This document shows, in pieces, positions 1 through 8,938 of a stretch of 64,000 nt of DNA. This stretch comes from CAZXFH01 sp964640055. Its GTDB lineage: Bacteria > Fidelibacterota > UBA2242 > JAFGTP01. The stretch covers positions 3,452-67,451 of the forward strand of contig CAZXFH010000014.1 of NCBI GenBank assembly GCA_964640055.1, read 5' to 3'. Within the stretch, counting starts at the first letter, position 1, and the number at the start of each line of letters is the position of its first letter. Both the position numbers and the translations under genes were made by a program. Under the pieces are notes generated by a model that saw only the letters and a program-made list of their open reading frames with translations, searched no databases and was not told the DNA's origin.

Positions 1-1504
1 CTTTGATCTGGCCGGGAAAGGTTAGTTCGTTTTCAATTTTATTGGCAATATCATCGGATAATTTTCCGGATTCATCATCAGAGATCTTGGCGTTCTCAAC
101 AATTACCCGTACTTCGCGCCCGGCCTGGATGGCATAGGTTTTTGACACGCCATCAAAGGATTCGGCAATATTTTCCAGTTTTTCCAGTCGCTGAATGTAA
201 TTCTCCAGTGTATCGCCGCGGGCACCCCGGCGCGAACCGCTGATCTGGTCGGCGGCTTGTACCAGGACAGAGATGGGATTAGTTGCCTCAACCTCTTCGT
301 GGTGAGAGGCAATGGCATTGGTTACTTCTTCCTTTTCGTTGAACCGTTTGGCAATATCGGCCCCCAGGGCAGCGTGGGTTCCGGTTACATTGCGGTCCAC
401 CGATTTGCCGATGTCATGCAGCAGACCAGCCCTTTTGGCAAGCCCGCCATTTAAGCCCAATTCAGCCGCCATCAGTCCGGCCAGCCAGGCCACTTCAATA
501 GAATGCTTTAACACGTTTTGGCCATAGGAGGTCCGGTACTGTAATTTTCCCAGATATTTCATTAAGTCTTTGGGCAGTGGTGGTAAAGTGACCTCATCGA
601 TAGCATCTTCAGCTGCCTGGTTAATGGATTCATCCACTTCCTTTTTCGCCTTATTGTACATCTCCTCGATCCGGGTGGGATGAATGCGACCGTCCTGAAT
701 TAATTTTTCCAGAGCAAGACGGGCAATTTCCCGCCGCACGGGATCGAATCCGGAGAGGACAACGGCCTCCGGGGTATCATCTACAATAATTTCCACACCG
801 GTCAAGGATTCAAAATGGCGGATATTGCGGCCCTCGCGTCCAATAATTCTGCCTTTCATATTATCATTGGGCAAATTGACCAACGAAACCGTGGTTTCCG
901 CAGTATGGTCGGCAGCTGACCGTTGAATGGCAGAGACAATTATTTTTTTAGCCTCCCGGTTGGCTTCGGCATAGGCCCGATCTTTAATAGTACGTACCTG
1001 AGCGGCAATACTGCGTTTCGCATCCTCCAACAGATCTTCCATCAGTAAATTCTTGGCTTCCTGTTTGGAGAGACCGGCGATACGCTCCAGTCGTTCAACC
1101 TGCTGGGCTTTCAGCCGGTCAATTTCCTTCTCCCGCTTGACCAGTTCCTCTTTTTGTTTTTCAATCTCTTTCAGGCGGTTTTCCGATTCTTCCAGTTTTT
1201 TTTCCGCAACCTCGGTTTTACGGTCTAAATAGTATTCCCGTTTAACCAGCTTTTTCTCAATGTCACGGACTTCCTGTAATTTGTTGCGGGCTTCTTTTTC
1301 CGCCTGATGTTTAATCCGCAGGGCTTCATCTTTGGCCTCTAAGCGGTTCTCCCGCTTAATATTCTCCGCTTCTTTTTCGGCGCTGGTCAATAAGGCGGAG
1401 ACTGAGGACTTGGTTTTATTAAGTTTTTGAATGTAAAAATACAGGGCGAGAACCGCACCAATACAAATCCCTGCTAATCCGATGGCTACATGAATGGCTG
1501 ACAT
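1..1504 (-). CDS. rny: Ribonuclease Y, 3' end outside the window
   Basis: Membrane-anchored endoribonuclease that starts bulk mRNA decay. The reading frame is open from an ATG at 1504 (AAGGAG about 7 bases upstream) to the window edge, giving about 501 codons; the family is usually about 520 aa, so only roughly the last 20 residues are missing. The order is an N-terminal membrane helix (about residues 6-24), a long charged coiled coil, a KH domain with the signature GRIIGREGRN (near residue 216), and an HD phosphohydrolase domain with LLHDIGKSVD (near residue 362) whose His-Asp pair binds the catalytic metals. It is the last visible gene of the thrS-to-zapA block, 96 bases after zapA on the same strand. 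The identification is firm. Confidence 0.96.
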   Translation of the reverse strand, partial: MSAIHVAIGLAGICIGAVLALYFYIQKLNKTKSSVSALLTSAEKEAENIKRENRLEAKDEALRIKHQAEKEARNKLQEVRDIEKKLVKREYYLDRKTEVAEKKLEESENRLKEIEKQKEELVKREKEIDRLKAQQVERLERIAGLSKQEAKNLLMEDLLEDAKRSIAAQVRTIKDRAYAEANREAKKIIVSAIQRSAADHTAETTVSLVNLPNDNMKGRIIGREGRNIRHFESLTGVEIIVDDTPEAVVLSGFDPVRREIARLALEKLIQDGRIHPTRIEEMYNKAKKEVDESINQAAEDAIDEVTLPPLPKDLMKYLGKLQYRTSYGQNVLKHSIEVAWLAGLMAAELGLNGGLAKRAGLLHDIGKSVDRNVTGTHAALGADIAKRFNEKEEVTNAIASHHEEVEATNPISVLVQAADQISGSRRGARGDTLENYIQRLEKLENIAESFDGVSKTYAIQAGREVRVIVENAKISDDESGKLSDDIANKIENELTFPGQIK

Positions 1505-1600
1505 AATACAACTCCTTTATAACCGTTTATAGTGGTCCAGTTATCAGTGGCCGGTGGTATTTAGGGATTATTAAATGGACAATCTATAACGAGAGATGGG

Positions 1601-1906
1601 TTACGATGACTTATTTAACTCTTCGTCAATTGTGTCGATAAGAAACTTTACTTTCTCATCAACCTGAGATAACATCTTGTCTTTTTCTTTATTACATGTA
1701 AATAATTCATCGGAAATATTCATAGCGGCCAGAATTGCAATGCGCAAAGCTGACTGCGCCCGGGTCAAGGACTTTTCAACTTCTTCCATTTTCTCATCGA
1801 CAAAGCGCGCCACACTGATAATATATGATGGGTCGGCTTGCGCTCTGACCGTATATTCCTGACCATAAATTTTGACCCGTACTAAATTGTTATTCGATTC
1901 TTCCAT
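1601..1906 (-). CDS. zapA: Cell division protein ZapA
   Basis: A 101-aa protein with the ZapA arrangement: a short N-terminal beta-rich head (VRVKIYGQEYTVRA) followed by the conserved region with ARFVDEKM and a long C-terminal helix that forms the coiled coil. ZapA binds FtsZ filaments and stabilises the division ring. Its position directly upstream of rny and downstream of a small coiled-coil protein and pheT matches a widespread bacterial gene order. Start at ATG 1906. Length is normal for the family (about 90-110 aa). Confidence 0.93.
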   Translation of the reverse strand: MEESNNNLVRVKIYGQEYTVRAQADPSYIISVARFVDEKMEEVEKSLTRAQSALRIAILAAMNISDELFTCNKEKDKMLSQVDEKVKFLIDTIDEELNKSS

Positions 1907-1950
1907 CTTAGCACATTTAATTAAATATCACCGGTTGATAACCTGGAATT

Positions 1951-2178
1951 TCAAAATACTTCTAATTGTTCTAACATGTCTTCAATTTTTTCTCTCAACT
2001 GCTGCCGTTTTTTTTGATCCAGCATGGTTTCGATTGAAGATCCCTCCTCTAACTCTGTTCTGATCTTTTGATTCTCTGATTTTAAGCGGGATAATTCTTC
2101 CAGTAAAACCTGGATTTTCTCCTCTAAAATATTCAATTCGCTTAAAGCGGATATATTCTGTTCATCGTAATTCGGCAT
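1951..2178 (-). CDS. Small coiled-coil protein, ZapB-like
   Basis: A 75-aa protein that is almost entirely a predicted heptad-repeat helix (from about residue 10, ELNILEEKIQVLLEELSRLK, to the C terminus) with no membrane segment or signal. Size, composition and position between pheT and zapA fit a ZapB/FtsB-type division coiled coil, but no diagnostic motif is visible, so the ZapB-like name is inferred from context. Its start overlaps the last 17 bases of pheT, which suggests translational coupling to the synthetase gene. Confidence 0.75.
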   Translation of the reverse strand: MPNYDEQNISALSELNILEEKIQVLLEELSRLKSENQKIRTELEEGSSIETMLDQKKRQQLREKIEDMLEQLEVF

Positions 2179-4546
2179 CTATCTGCTCTTCTAAGGCTTT
2201 ATGAACGGCTTCCATGATCCGGTCTATTTCCCTGTCTTTTAAAGTCCGCTGAGCGGCTTGAAAGACCAGGTTAAAAGTAAGACTTTTTTTGTTTTTTCCA
2301 ATATTTTTTCCTTTGTATAGGTCATAAAAATGAACTTTTTTAAGATATTTACCTCCTTTCGCCTGTATGCATCGCCGTGCTTCTTCGACAGTAACACCAG
2401 CGGGTACCACAATGGATACATCGCGCTCGATAGCCGGATATATAGGCAGCGGATTATAGCGGATATCAAAATTTGCCAGACGGAATAAAAGCTCTCCGTC
2501 TCCTTCCAGTACATAGATTCTGTTTTCAATATCCCAGGCAGTGGACAGATATTTGCTGTGCAACTCACCGAGACAGGCGCATGTTTGAGAGTTAATATTA
2601 CATTGGATTAAGTGTTTAAAATATTTGTGCCTAACTTCTGTGAAATTTAAAGCGGGCAGACCGTAACGATCTGCCAGATCCTCCAGAACACCTTTTAGCA
2701 TGAAAATCGTACTGTGCCGGGTTTGGTAGGCCCAGTGTTTTGATTCTATGTTCCCGGTCAGTAAAAGTCCAAATTTGAGTTGTTCCTGATCCCGCGTTTC
2801 CCGATACTCATCATACTGATGCACATACCCCAGTTCAAAAAGTTGCAGGTTCTCGTTATTGCGATTGATATTGAGTTGTGCCGCTTGCACTAGTCCCGGG
2901 ATCAAACTGGTGCGCAAGTAAGCCATATCTTTACTAAGCGGATTTTTAATCTTTACCGGCTTTATCGAGTTGATAGCTTGCGTCCATTCCCTTTTTACCA
3001 GGGAATTGGAAATCACTTCCATATAGCCGTAGGCACTCAGCAGGGTACGGAGTTGTTCAGTCAGTTCATAATAAGGATTCATCTCAAAGGTGGGCTCAAT
3101 GTTCATTTTTTGGGCAGCAGGTACCGCTTCCATACCAAAAATACGCACCACCTCTTCAATATAATCCACTTCACGTTCCAGATCGGGTCGCCAGGAAGGT
3201 GAAACCAAGCTCACCTGATCATCAGTCACGGTGTGAATTTTACATCCCAACTGTTTAAATTTTTTAACCACCCATTGGGGGTCAAACTGATGACCGAGCA
3301 GTTGATTGATGCGGTCAAAACGGACTTTAATGCGGGATAACTGGATTTTACGGGCATAATTATCAATTAGTCCTTTCGCGATCTTTCCGCCGGCCACCTC
3401 CTGGATAAGCGCGGTGATTCGCTCCAGGGCGTAGATAACACCCTCGGGATCCACGCCGCGTTCAAAACGATATGATGCTTCGGTTTGCAATCCCAAATAT
3501 TTGGATCCTTTGCGGATAGTAGCGGGATTAAAAAAGGCACTTTCGATGACGATATCTCTGGTATCCGCACTGATCTCTGAATTTGCCAGCCCCATTATTC
3601 CAGCTACAGCAATCGGACGGTCGCCGTCACAAATCAGAAGCACTTCCGGATTCAATTCTCTTTTGACATCATCCAGGGTAACGACTACTTCACCCTCTTC
3701 AGCGCTGCGCACATTAATCTGCTGCCCGTTCACTTTCCGGTAGTCAAATGTATGTAACGGCTGTCCGGTCTCCATTAAGACATAGTTGGCCGCATCGACA
3801 ACATTATTGATGGAGCGAATTCCCACACCATGCAGGGCTTCGCGTAGCCATTGGGGGGAAGGTCCGATAGTTACCTCTTTTAACACCCGGGCTGCATACC
3901 GGGGACATCCGATCTCATTGTCGACCGTAACGGAGAGTTGCTTATCCACAGGCTCATCGGATTCCTGAAAATCGACTTCCGGAATACGCAGTTCTTTATC
4001 AGTGAGTAAGGTAATATCCCGGGCCACCCCAATATGGGAAGTGCAGTCCGGCCGATTGGGAGTCAGATCAATATCGAAAGTCACTCCTTTGCCTTTAAAA
4101 TAGCTGCTCAGATCCATGCCCACGCTGGCATCCTCATCCAGGACCATAATCCCAGTATGGTCATCGGAAACGCCTAATTCATCTTCCGCCAGGATCATGC
4201 CTGTAGATTGAACGCCCCGGATCTTCATCGCCTTGATCTCCATGCCGTTAGGCAGCACACATCCCGGCAAGGCCAGGGGTACTTTCTGACCGGGTTTAAC
4301 ATTAGGAGCGCCACAAACAACCGGCCGTTTTTCCTGACCGGTCGACACCTGGCAAAGAGCGAGACGGTCTGCTCTGGGATGGGATTCTACAGCAATAACT
4401 TCACCGACGATCAGATGGTCTAAATCATCAGCCGGATGTTTTTTTACTGTCGCTTCCAATCCCAGATAGGTAAGTCTTGCGGCCAACTCCTCCGGGCTGA
4501 ATGGGATATCGGTATACTTTGCCAACCATTTATTATTAACAATCAT
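2162..4546 (-). CDS. pheT: Phenylalanyl-tRNA synthetase beta subunit
   Basis: A 794-aa subunit of the alpha2-beta2 enzyme that charges tRNA-Phe in the cytoplasm. Seen in order: an N-terminal EMAP/tRNA-binding-like domain (about residues 40-150, with VGEVIAVESHPRADRL), the B3/B4 editing region (PIAVAGIMGLANSEIS), the B5 domain and catalytic-like core (EEVVRIFGMEAVP), and a C-terminal FDX-ACB anticodon-binding domain (from about residue 700, ERDVSIVVP). Length is standard (about 800 aa). The start at ATG 4546 lies one base after the pheS stop, so the two genes form a tight pair. The 3' end overlaps the ZapB-like gene. Confidence 0.98.
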   Translation of the reverse strand: MIVNNKWLAKYTDIPFSPEELAARLTYLGLEATVKKHPADDLDHLIVGEVIAVESHPRADRLALCQVSTGQEKRPVVCGAPNVKPGQKVPLALPGCVLPNGMEIKAMKIRGVQSTGMILAEDELGVSDDHTGIMVLDEDASVGMDLSSYFKGKGVTFDIDLTPNRPDCTSHIGVARDITLLTDKELRIPEVDFQESDEPVDKQLSVTVDNEIGCPRYAARVLKEVTIGPSPQWLREALHGVGIRSINNVVDAANYVLMETGQPLHTFDYRKVNGQQINVRSAEEGEVVVTLDDVKRELNPEVLLICDGDRPIAVAGIMGLANSEISADTRDIVIESAFFNPATIRKGSKYLGLQTEASYRFERGVDPEGVIYALERITALIQEVAGGKIAKGLIDNYARKIQLSRIKVRFDRINQLLGHQFDPQWVVKKFKQLGCKIHTVTDDQVSLVSPSWRPDLEREVDYIEEVVRIFGMEAVPAAQKMNIEPTFEMNPYYELTEQLRTLLSAYGYMEVISNSLVKREWTQAINSIKPVKIKNPLSKDMAYLRTSLIPGLVQAAQLNINRNNENLQLFELGYVHQYDEYRETRDQEQLKFGLLLTGNIESKHWAYQTRHSTIFMLKGVLEDLADRYGLPALNFTEVRHKYFKHLIQCNINSQTCACLGELHSKYLSTAWDIENRIYVLEGDGELLFRLANFDIRYNPLPIYPAIERDVSIVVPAGVTVEEARRCIQAKGGKYLKKVHFYDLYKGKNIGKNKKSLTFNLVFQAAQRTLKDREIDRIMEAVHKALEEQIDAELR

Positions 4547-4547
4547 A

Positions 4548-5567
4548 TTACTTGAACTGTTTTAAGAATCTAACATCACCGTCAAAAAGAATGCGAATAT
4601 CGTCGATGCCATACTTTTGCAGAGCAATCCGGTCGGGTCCCATCCCAAAAGCATAGCCCGTATATTTCTCAGGATCAATATCCACGGCCTCCAAGACATT
4701 AGGATCTACCATACCGCAGCCCAGTATTTCCAGCCAGCCGGAATTTTTACAGACCCGGCAGCCTTTACCGCCACAGATAAAACAGCTGACGTCCACCTCG
4801 GCACTGGGTTCCGTAAAGGGAAAGAAACTGGGACGAAAACGGGTCCTCACAGTCTTTCCAAAGAAGCGTTTGGCAAACACGTCCAGGGTGGTTTTCAATT
4901 CACTGAAGGTAACGTTCTCATCGATATACAAACCTTCAATTTGATGGAAAACACAATAGCTGCGGGCGTTGATCGCCTCATTGCGGTACACCCGTCCCGG
5001 TGCCAGAATGCGGATGGGTGGTGATTCTTGTTCCATACAGCGCACCTGAATGGGTGACGTGTGGGTTCGCAAGAGAATATCCTGATCAACAAAAAAAGTA
5101 TCCTGCATATCGCGGGCCGGATGATTTTCCGGAAAATTCAGGGCCTGAAAGTTATAATAGTCGGTCTCCACTTCAGGTCCGAAGGCCACATCAAAGCCCA
5201 TTTCCTTAAAAATGGCACAGATTTCACGCATTGTTTGGGTAACCGGATGCAAGGTACCGCATACCGGTGGTTTACCCGGCAGGGTTACATCAAAGTGCTC
5301 CTGCCCCCTGCTCTGCTCCTCAACTTTTGCTTTTAAGCGTTGCACCGCGGCTTCTGCTTCACCTTTAAAGGCATTCAGCAGTTGGCCGTAATCCCGCTTC
5401 TTCTCACTGGGCACCTTACCAAACTCTTTAAAAAGGGCGGATATGATGCCTTTTTTACCGAGATACTTCAGGCGAAACTGTTCGATGGCGTCCGGCTCGA
5501 CCGGTATATCTTTAACTTCGTGTTTAAATTGCTGACGAGCCTCTTGTGCACGTTCCAAAAGGCTCAT
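4548..5567 (-). CDS. pheS: Phenylalanyl-tRNA synthetase alpha subunit
   Basis: A 339-aa catalytic subunit of PheRS. It has an N-terminal coiled coil (residues 1-90), class II motif 1 around HPVTQTMREI, the phenylalanine-binding region with RTHTSPIQVR, motif 2 around GRVYRNEAINARS, and motif 3 near FGMGPDRIAL. A short insertion with C-x2-C-x3-C-x2-C spacing (CFICGGKGCRVC, about residue 268) looks like a zinc knuckle; similar insertions occur in PheS of several phyla. It lies three bases after rplT and one base before pheT. Confidence 0.98.
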   Translation of the reverse strand: MSLLERAQEARQQFKHEVKDIPVEPDAIEQFRLKYLGKKGIISALFKEFGKVPSEKKRDYGQLLNAFKGEAEAAVQRLKAKVEEQSRGQEHFDVTLPGKPPVCGTLHPVTQTMREICAIFKEMGFDVAFGPEVETDYYNFQALNFPENHPARDMQDTFFVDQDILLRTHTSPIQVRCMEQESPPIRILAPGRVYRNEAINARSYCVFHQIEGLYIDENVTFSELKTTLDVFAKRFFGKTVRTRFRPSFFPFTEPSAEVDVSCFICGGKGCRVCKNSGWLEILGCGMVDPNVLEAVDIDPEKYTGYAFGMGPDRIALQKYGIDDIRILFDGDVRFLKQFK

Positions 5568-5570
5568 AAT

Positions 5571-5918
5571 TTAAGCCTTTGTCATTTTGACGATTTTTTC
5601 GAATCCCTCGGGATCCTTTACGGCCAGTTCCGCCAGTACTTTGCGATTCAGTTTGATATTATTTTCTTTAAGTCCGTGTATAAATTTGCTATAGAACAAT
5701 CCGTGTTGCCGAACCCCAGCATTTATTCTGGCAATCCACAGTTTACGGAATTCCCGTTTCTTGGTGCGACGGTCCCGATAGGCATATTGTAACGCTTTGG
5801 AAACCGCATCCTTGGCTGTCTTGTAGAGTTTACTGCGCGAACCGCGATATCCTTTGGCCATTTTGATAACTTTGCGATGGCGTTTATGTCGGGGCACAGA
5901 ACTGTTTGCTCGTGGCAT
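5571..5918 (-). CDS. rplT: 50S ribosomal protein L20
   Basis: A 115-aa, highly basic protein starting MPRANSSVPRHKRHRK with the L20 core (AKGYRGSRSKLYKTAKDAV; LWIARINAGVRQHG). L20 binds 23S rRNA early in large-subunit assembly and in many bacteria also represses its own operon. It follows rpmI by 26 bases in the conserved infC-rpmI-rplT order. Length is normal. Confidence 0.98.
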   Translation of the reverse strand: MPRANSSVPRHKRHRKVIKMAKGYRGSRSKLYKTAKDAVSKALQYAYRDRRTKKREFRKLWIARINAGVRQHGLFYSKFIHGLKENNIKLNRKVLAELAVKDPEGFEKIVKMTKA

Positions 5919-5944
5919 AGGTTATCTCCTGTGGTTGAATTAGA

Positions 5945-6133
5945 TCATATCATATGTTTGACACGTTTGGCATCGGCCGGATCCAACACTTCGGATTGTT
6001 TCAAGCGACGTTTTCTTTCCCGACTCTTTTTGGTCAGGATATGGGATCCGTAGGCTTTATTGCGCATTATTTTACCGGTGCCGGTTTTTTTAAAGCGTTT
6101 GGCAGCCGAACGTCTTGTTTTCATTTTTGGCAT
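5945..6133 (-). CDS. rpmI: 50S ribosomal protein L35
   Basis: A 62-aa basic protein with the L35 signature (MPKMKTRRSAAKRFKKTGTG; HILTKKSRERKRRL). It lies 10 bases after infC and 26 bases before rplT, the order found in most bacteria. Normal length for the family (about 64 aa). Confidence 0.97.
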   Translation of the reverse strand: MPKMKTRRSAAKRFKKTGTGKIMRNKAYGSHILTKKSRERKRRLKQSEVLDPADAKRVKHMI

Positions 6134-6143
6134 AAATTATCTC

Positions 6144-6659
6144 CTATTTTGCAGTCAGAAAGGCAATAATAAAGCGTCCTTCGTTCATGGGGCCCTTATC
6201 GATCTCCCCCACTTCCTGCAGGTCATTCAGGATCCGGTCCATGAGTTCATTTCCGATCTCCCGATGGGCCAGTTCCCGACCGCGGAACATAATGTTTATT
6301 TTAACCTTATTACCTTTCTCCAGAAATTTCTTAGCCTGATTGATTTTCATCTTCAGGTCATGTTCCTCAATCCGCGGGCGAAACCGCACTTCTTTCAATT
6401 TGACCACATGTTGCTTCTTTTTACTGGCCCGTTCTTTCATCTGCTGTTTATAACGGTATTTACCATAGTCCATGATCTTACAGACAGGTGGTTTGGCCAT
6501 GGGTGCCAGTTCAACCAGGTCCAGACTATGATCTCTGGCCCGATCCACGGCTTCATTGGTAGATACGATTCCCACCTGATCCCCATTAGGATCGATCAGG
6601 CGTACTTTCGGAACCCGTATCTGATTGTTTACGCGTAATTTTTTTTGTTTTTTACTAAT
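6144..6659 (-). CDS. infC: Translation initiation factor IF-3, AUU start
   Basis: A 171-aa factor that binds the 30S subunit and proofreads the initiation codon. The first in-frame ATG/GTG (GTG at 6575) would remove the conserved N-terminal strand. Extending upstream in frame gives 28 more codons that encode KKQKKLRVNNQIRVPKVRLI, the typical IF-3 N terminus. The only sensible start there is AUU at 6657-6659, preceded by AAAGGAGG at 6670-6677. AUU is the known rare start of E. coli infC, where IF-3 discriminates against it and so limits its own synthesis. The start lies two bases after the thrS stop. The N domain (residues 1-80), linker helix and C domain (EEHDLKMKINQAKKFL) are complete. Confidence 0.93.
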   Translation of the reverse strand: MSKKQKKLRVNNQIRVPKVRLIDPNGDQVGIVSTNEAVDRARDHSLDLVELAPMAKPPVCKIMDYGKYRYKQQMKERASKKKQHVVKLKEVRFRPRIEEHDLKMKINQAKKFLEKGNKVKINIMFRGRELAHREIGNELMDRILNDLQEVGEIDKGPMNEGRFIIAFLTAK

Positions 6660-6677
6660 TTTTAAGTTTCCTCCTTT
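6657..6677 (-). promoter_or_regulatory. infC ribosome-binding site and AUU start codon
   Basis: On the minus strand an extended Shine-Dalgarno (AAAGGAGG, 6670-6677) lies inside the last codons of thrS, 10 bases before an ATT codon at 6657-6659 that opens the infC frame. No ATG, GTG or TTG occurs in this frame between the Shine-Dalgarno and the conserved IF-3 residues. The site therefore fixes the start and suggests IF-3 autoregulation, as known from E. coli. Confidence 0.85.
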
Positions 6678-8599
6678 GATTGTATTTCTGTCTTTAACAT
6701 ATCTAAAGCGGCTTTCCAGCTGTGAGCACCCTGGTCACCACGCTTGCGCCTGCGGACGGAGACTGAATGATCACTGGCCTCCCGTTCTCCTAAAATAAAC
6801 ATATAGGGGATCTTTTGCAGCTCGGCTTCGCGTATCTTGGCGCCCATGGTATCACTTTTCAGATTAAGCTGCTGACGGATACCGGCCTGTGCCAGAAATT
6901 GTCCAAAGTCCTGCGCGATTTCAGCCTGGTTATCGGTAATCGGAATAATCGCGGCCTGGACCGGAGCGATCCAGAGGGGAAAATCGCCGACCGTATGTTC
7001 GATCAGCACCCCGATAAATCGTTCCAATGAACCTAAAATGGCCCGGTGGATCATATAGGGCTGTTTCTGTTCACCGTCCCGGTCTACATATTCCATATCA
7101 AAGCGTTCGGACAGATTGAAATCAAACTGGATAGTGGTACATTGCCAGGAACGGTTGAGGGCATCCCGGATTTTCAAATCGATTTTCGGTCCGTAGAAAG
7201 TCCCCTCGCCGGCATCGATCTGATAATCAACCTGCAGTTTTTGTAAAGCCGATTCCAGGGCATTAGTGGCCTCGGTCCACATGCTTTCTGAACCCACATA
7301 TTTTTTTTCCGGACGGGTGGAGACGAACACATCGAATTCCTTGAAACCAAAGGTCTTCAGAAAAACAAAAGAAAATTGGACTAATTTTTCCACTTCCTCA
7401 TCCAGTTGTTCGGGCATACAGATAATGTGGGCGTCATCCTGGGTAAACCCCCGCACCCGCATCAGACCATGCAAGACACCGGATAATTCATAACGATACA
7501 CCGTACCCAGTTCAGCATATTTGATGGGTAGATCCCGGTAGCTGCGGGTTTGGGACTTATAGATCTGAATGTGAAAGGGACAGTTCATGGGTTTGACATA
7601 ATACTCATCCCCTTCCACTTTCATGGCATCGAACATGGCATCCCGATAGAACCCTAGATGACCGCTGGTTTCCCACAATTTGGCCCGTCCGATATGGGGT
7701 GATTGCACCAGTTGGTAGCCTCTTTGCAAATGTTCATTTAACCAGTATTCTTTAATGGTTTGCAGAATAGTTGCTCCTTTAGGATGCCAAAGCACCAAAC
7801 CGGGCCCGATATGCTCGTTGATTTCAAACAGCTCCAGGGCTTTGCCGATCTTACGATGGTCACGCCGTTTGGCTTCCTTAAGAAAATTGAGGTATTTTTT
7901 GAGACCTTTGCGGGAAGGAAAGGCCGTGCCGTAGATGCGACTGAGCATCTTGTTGCTCGAATCACCCCGCCAGTAGGCGCCGGCAACATTCAAAAGTTTA
8001 AAAGCCTTGATCTTACCGGTAGAGGGAACATGGGGCCCCCGGCACAGATCCATAAAATCACCCTGCTGATAAAGCGACAGAGTTTCACCTTCATCAATGT
8101 CGGCAATGATCTCGACTTTGTATTCCTCGCCCATCTTTTTAAACAACTTCAGCGCCTCATCCCGGGACAGGGTCTTGCGCTCCACCGGAATATCCTGCTC
8201 AATGATGGCCTGCATACGTTCCTCAATGCGGGGCAGATCCTCATCACTAAAAGGTGGCTCGACATCAAAATCGTAATAAAAGCGGTTTTCAATGGCCGGC
8301 CCAATGGTCACCTTGGCCTGGGGAAAGAGCTGTTTTACCGCCTGAGCCATGACATGGGCGGCGCTGTGCAGAATAATTTCATGGGCTTCCGGAGCAGAAT
8401 CCTTAATTATTTCTACCTTGGCCCCCTCTGGGAGCGGTCGTTTTAAATCGTACAGGTCACCATTTACCCTGGCAGCCAGGGCATGTTCATAGAGGCCCTG
8501 ACTGATCTTGCGGGCCACATCCGCCGCACTACTGCCAGGTGCCAGTTCCATCGGCGAACCATCGGGTAAGATAATAGTAATATTTTTAGCGGGATTCAA
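6662..8599 (-). CDS. thrS: Threonyl-tRNA synthetase
   Basis: A 645-aa class II synthetase that charges tRNA-Thr. In order: TGS domain (residues 1-65), N2 editing domain with H78xxxH82 and a later CRGPH zinc-type motif, catalytic core with the zinc ligand motif MNCPFH, and C-terminal anticodon-binding domain (from about residue 535, APVQAAIIPI). The start is TTG at 8599, because the in-frame codon two positions upstream is TAA and AAGGA lies seven bases ahead of the TTG. It is followed by infC after two bases; tRNA-Val lies 85 bases upstream on the same strand. Confidence 0.97.
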   Translation of the reverse strand: MNPAKNITIILPDGSPMELAPGSSAADVARKISQGLYEHALAARVNGDLYDLKRPLPEGAKVEIIKDSAPEAHEIILHSAAHVMAQAVKQLFPQAKVTIGPAIENRFYYDFDVEPPFSDEDLPRIEERMQAIIEQDIPVERKTLSRDEALKLFKKMGEEYKVEIIADIDEGETLSLYQQGDFMDLCRGPHVPSTGKIKAFKLLNVAGAYWRGDSSNKMLSRIYGTAFPSRKGLKKYLNFLKEAKRRDHRKIGKALELFEINEHIGPGLVLWHPKGATILQTIKEYWLNEHLQRGYQLVQSPHIGRAKLWETSGHLGFYRDAMFDAMKVEGDEYYVKPMNCPFHIQIYKSQTRSYRDLPIKYAELGTVYRYELSGVLHGLMRVRGFTQDDAHIICMPEQLDEEVEKLVQFSFVFLKTFGFKEFDVFVSTRPEKKYVGSESMWTEATNALESALQKLQVDYQIDAGEGTFYGPKIDLKIRDALNRSWQCTTIQFDFNLSERFDMEYVDRDGEQKQPYMIHRAILGSLERFIGVLIEHTVGDFPLWIAPVQAAIIPITDNQAEIAQDFGQFLAQAGIRQQLNLKSDTMGAKIREAELQKIPYMFILGEREASDHSVSVRRRKRGDQGAHSWKAALDMLKTEIQSKEET

Positions 8600-8684
8600 A
8601 TGTTAATCCTTAAGACAATTTATTTTACAAGTTAATTTAATTTTATAATTTAATTTTAAACTAATTTATCGATATTAAAAAACG

Positions 8685-8758
8685 TGGGCGGTACTGGACT
8701 CGAACCAGTGACCTCTTGCATGTCAAGCAAGCACTCTAACCACCTGAGCTAACCGCCC
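8685..8758 (-). tRNA. tRNA-Val (GAC anticodon)
   Basis: A 74-nt cloverleaf on the minus strand. The acceptor stem GGGCGGT pairs with ACCGCCC and the discriminator base is A. The D arm is GCTC/GAGT, the anticodon stem CTTGC/GCAAG encloses the loop TTGACAT (anticodon GAC, reading GUC and GUU), and the T arm ACTGG/CCAGT holds the loop TTCGAGT. The 3' CCA is not encoded (A is followed by CG). It sits just upstream of thrS in the same direction and may be co-transcribed with it. Confidence 0.97.
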
Positions 8759-8938
8759 GTCACTGCCTGGCAGGTATCGATCAATATCAGTAGATCGGTT
8801 TACAGGCTGCACATCAAAAATCGTCGCTTAATTTAAGTATCCCGAAGTAGACACGCAAAGAAAAAACTGAATGGTTTCCGAACATAAACTAATAATATTT
8901 TATAGGAGCTGCGCTTCGGGTATGACAACACCGGATTT

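Noticed and set aside
257..527. Plus-strand frames opposite the RNase Y gene
   Set aside because: They are antisense shadows of a well-conserved coding sequence.
1505..1600. Possible 6S RNA between zapA and rny
   Set aside because: 6S RNA is often near zapA, but the gap is only 96 bases and shows no matching hairpin architecture.
5340..6638. Long plus-strand frames opposite pheS, rplT, rpmI and infC
   Set aside because: No ribosome-binding site or family match; the minus-strand genes are certain.
8600..8684. T-box or other riboswitch leader upstream of thrS
   Set aside because: Only 85 AT-rich bases lie between the tRNA and thrS, with no specifier loop or antiterminator.
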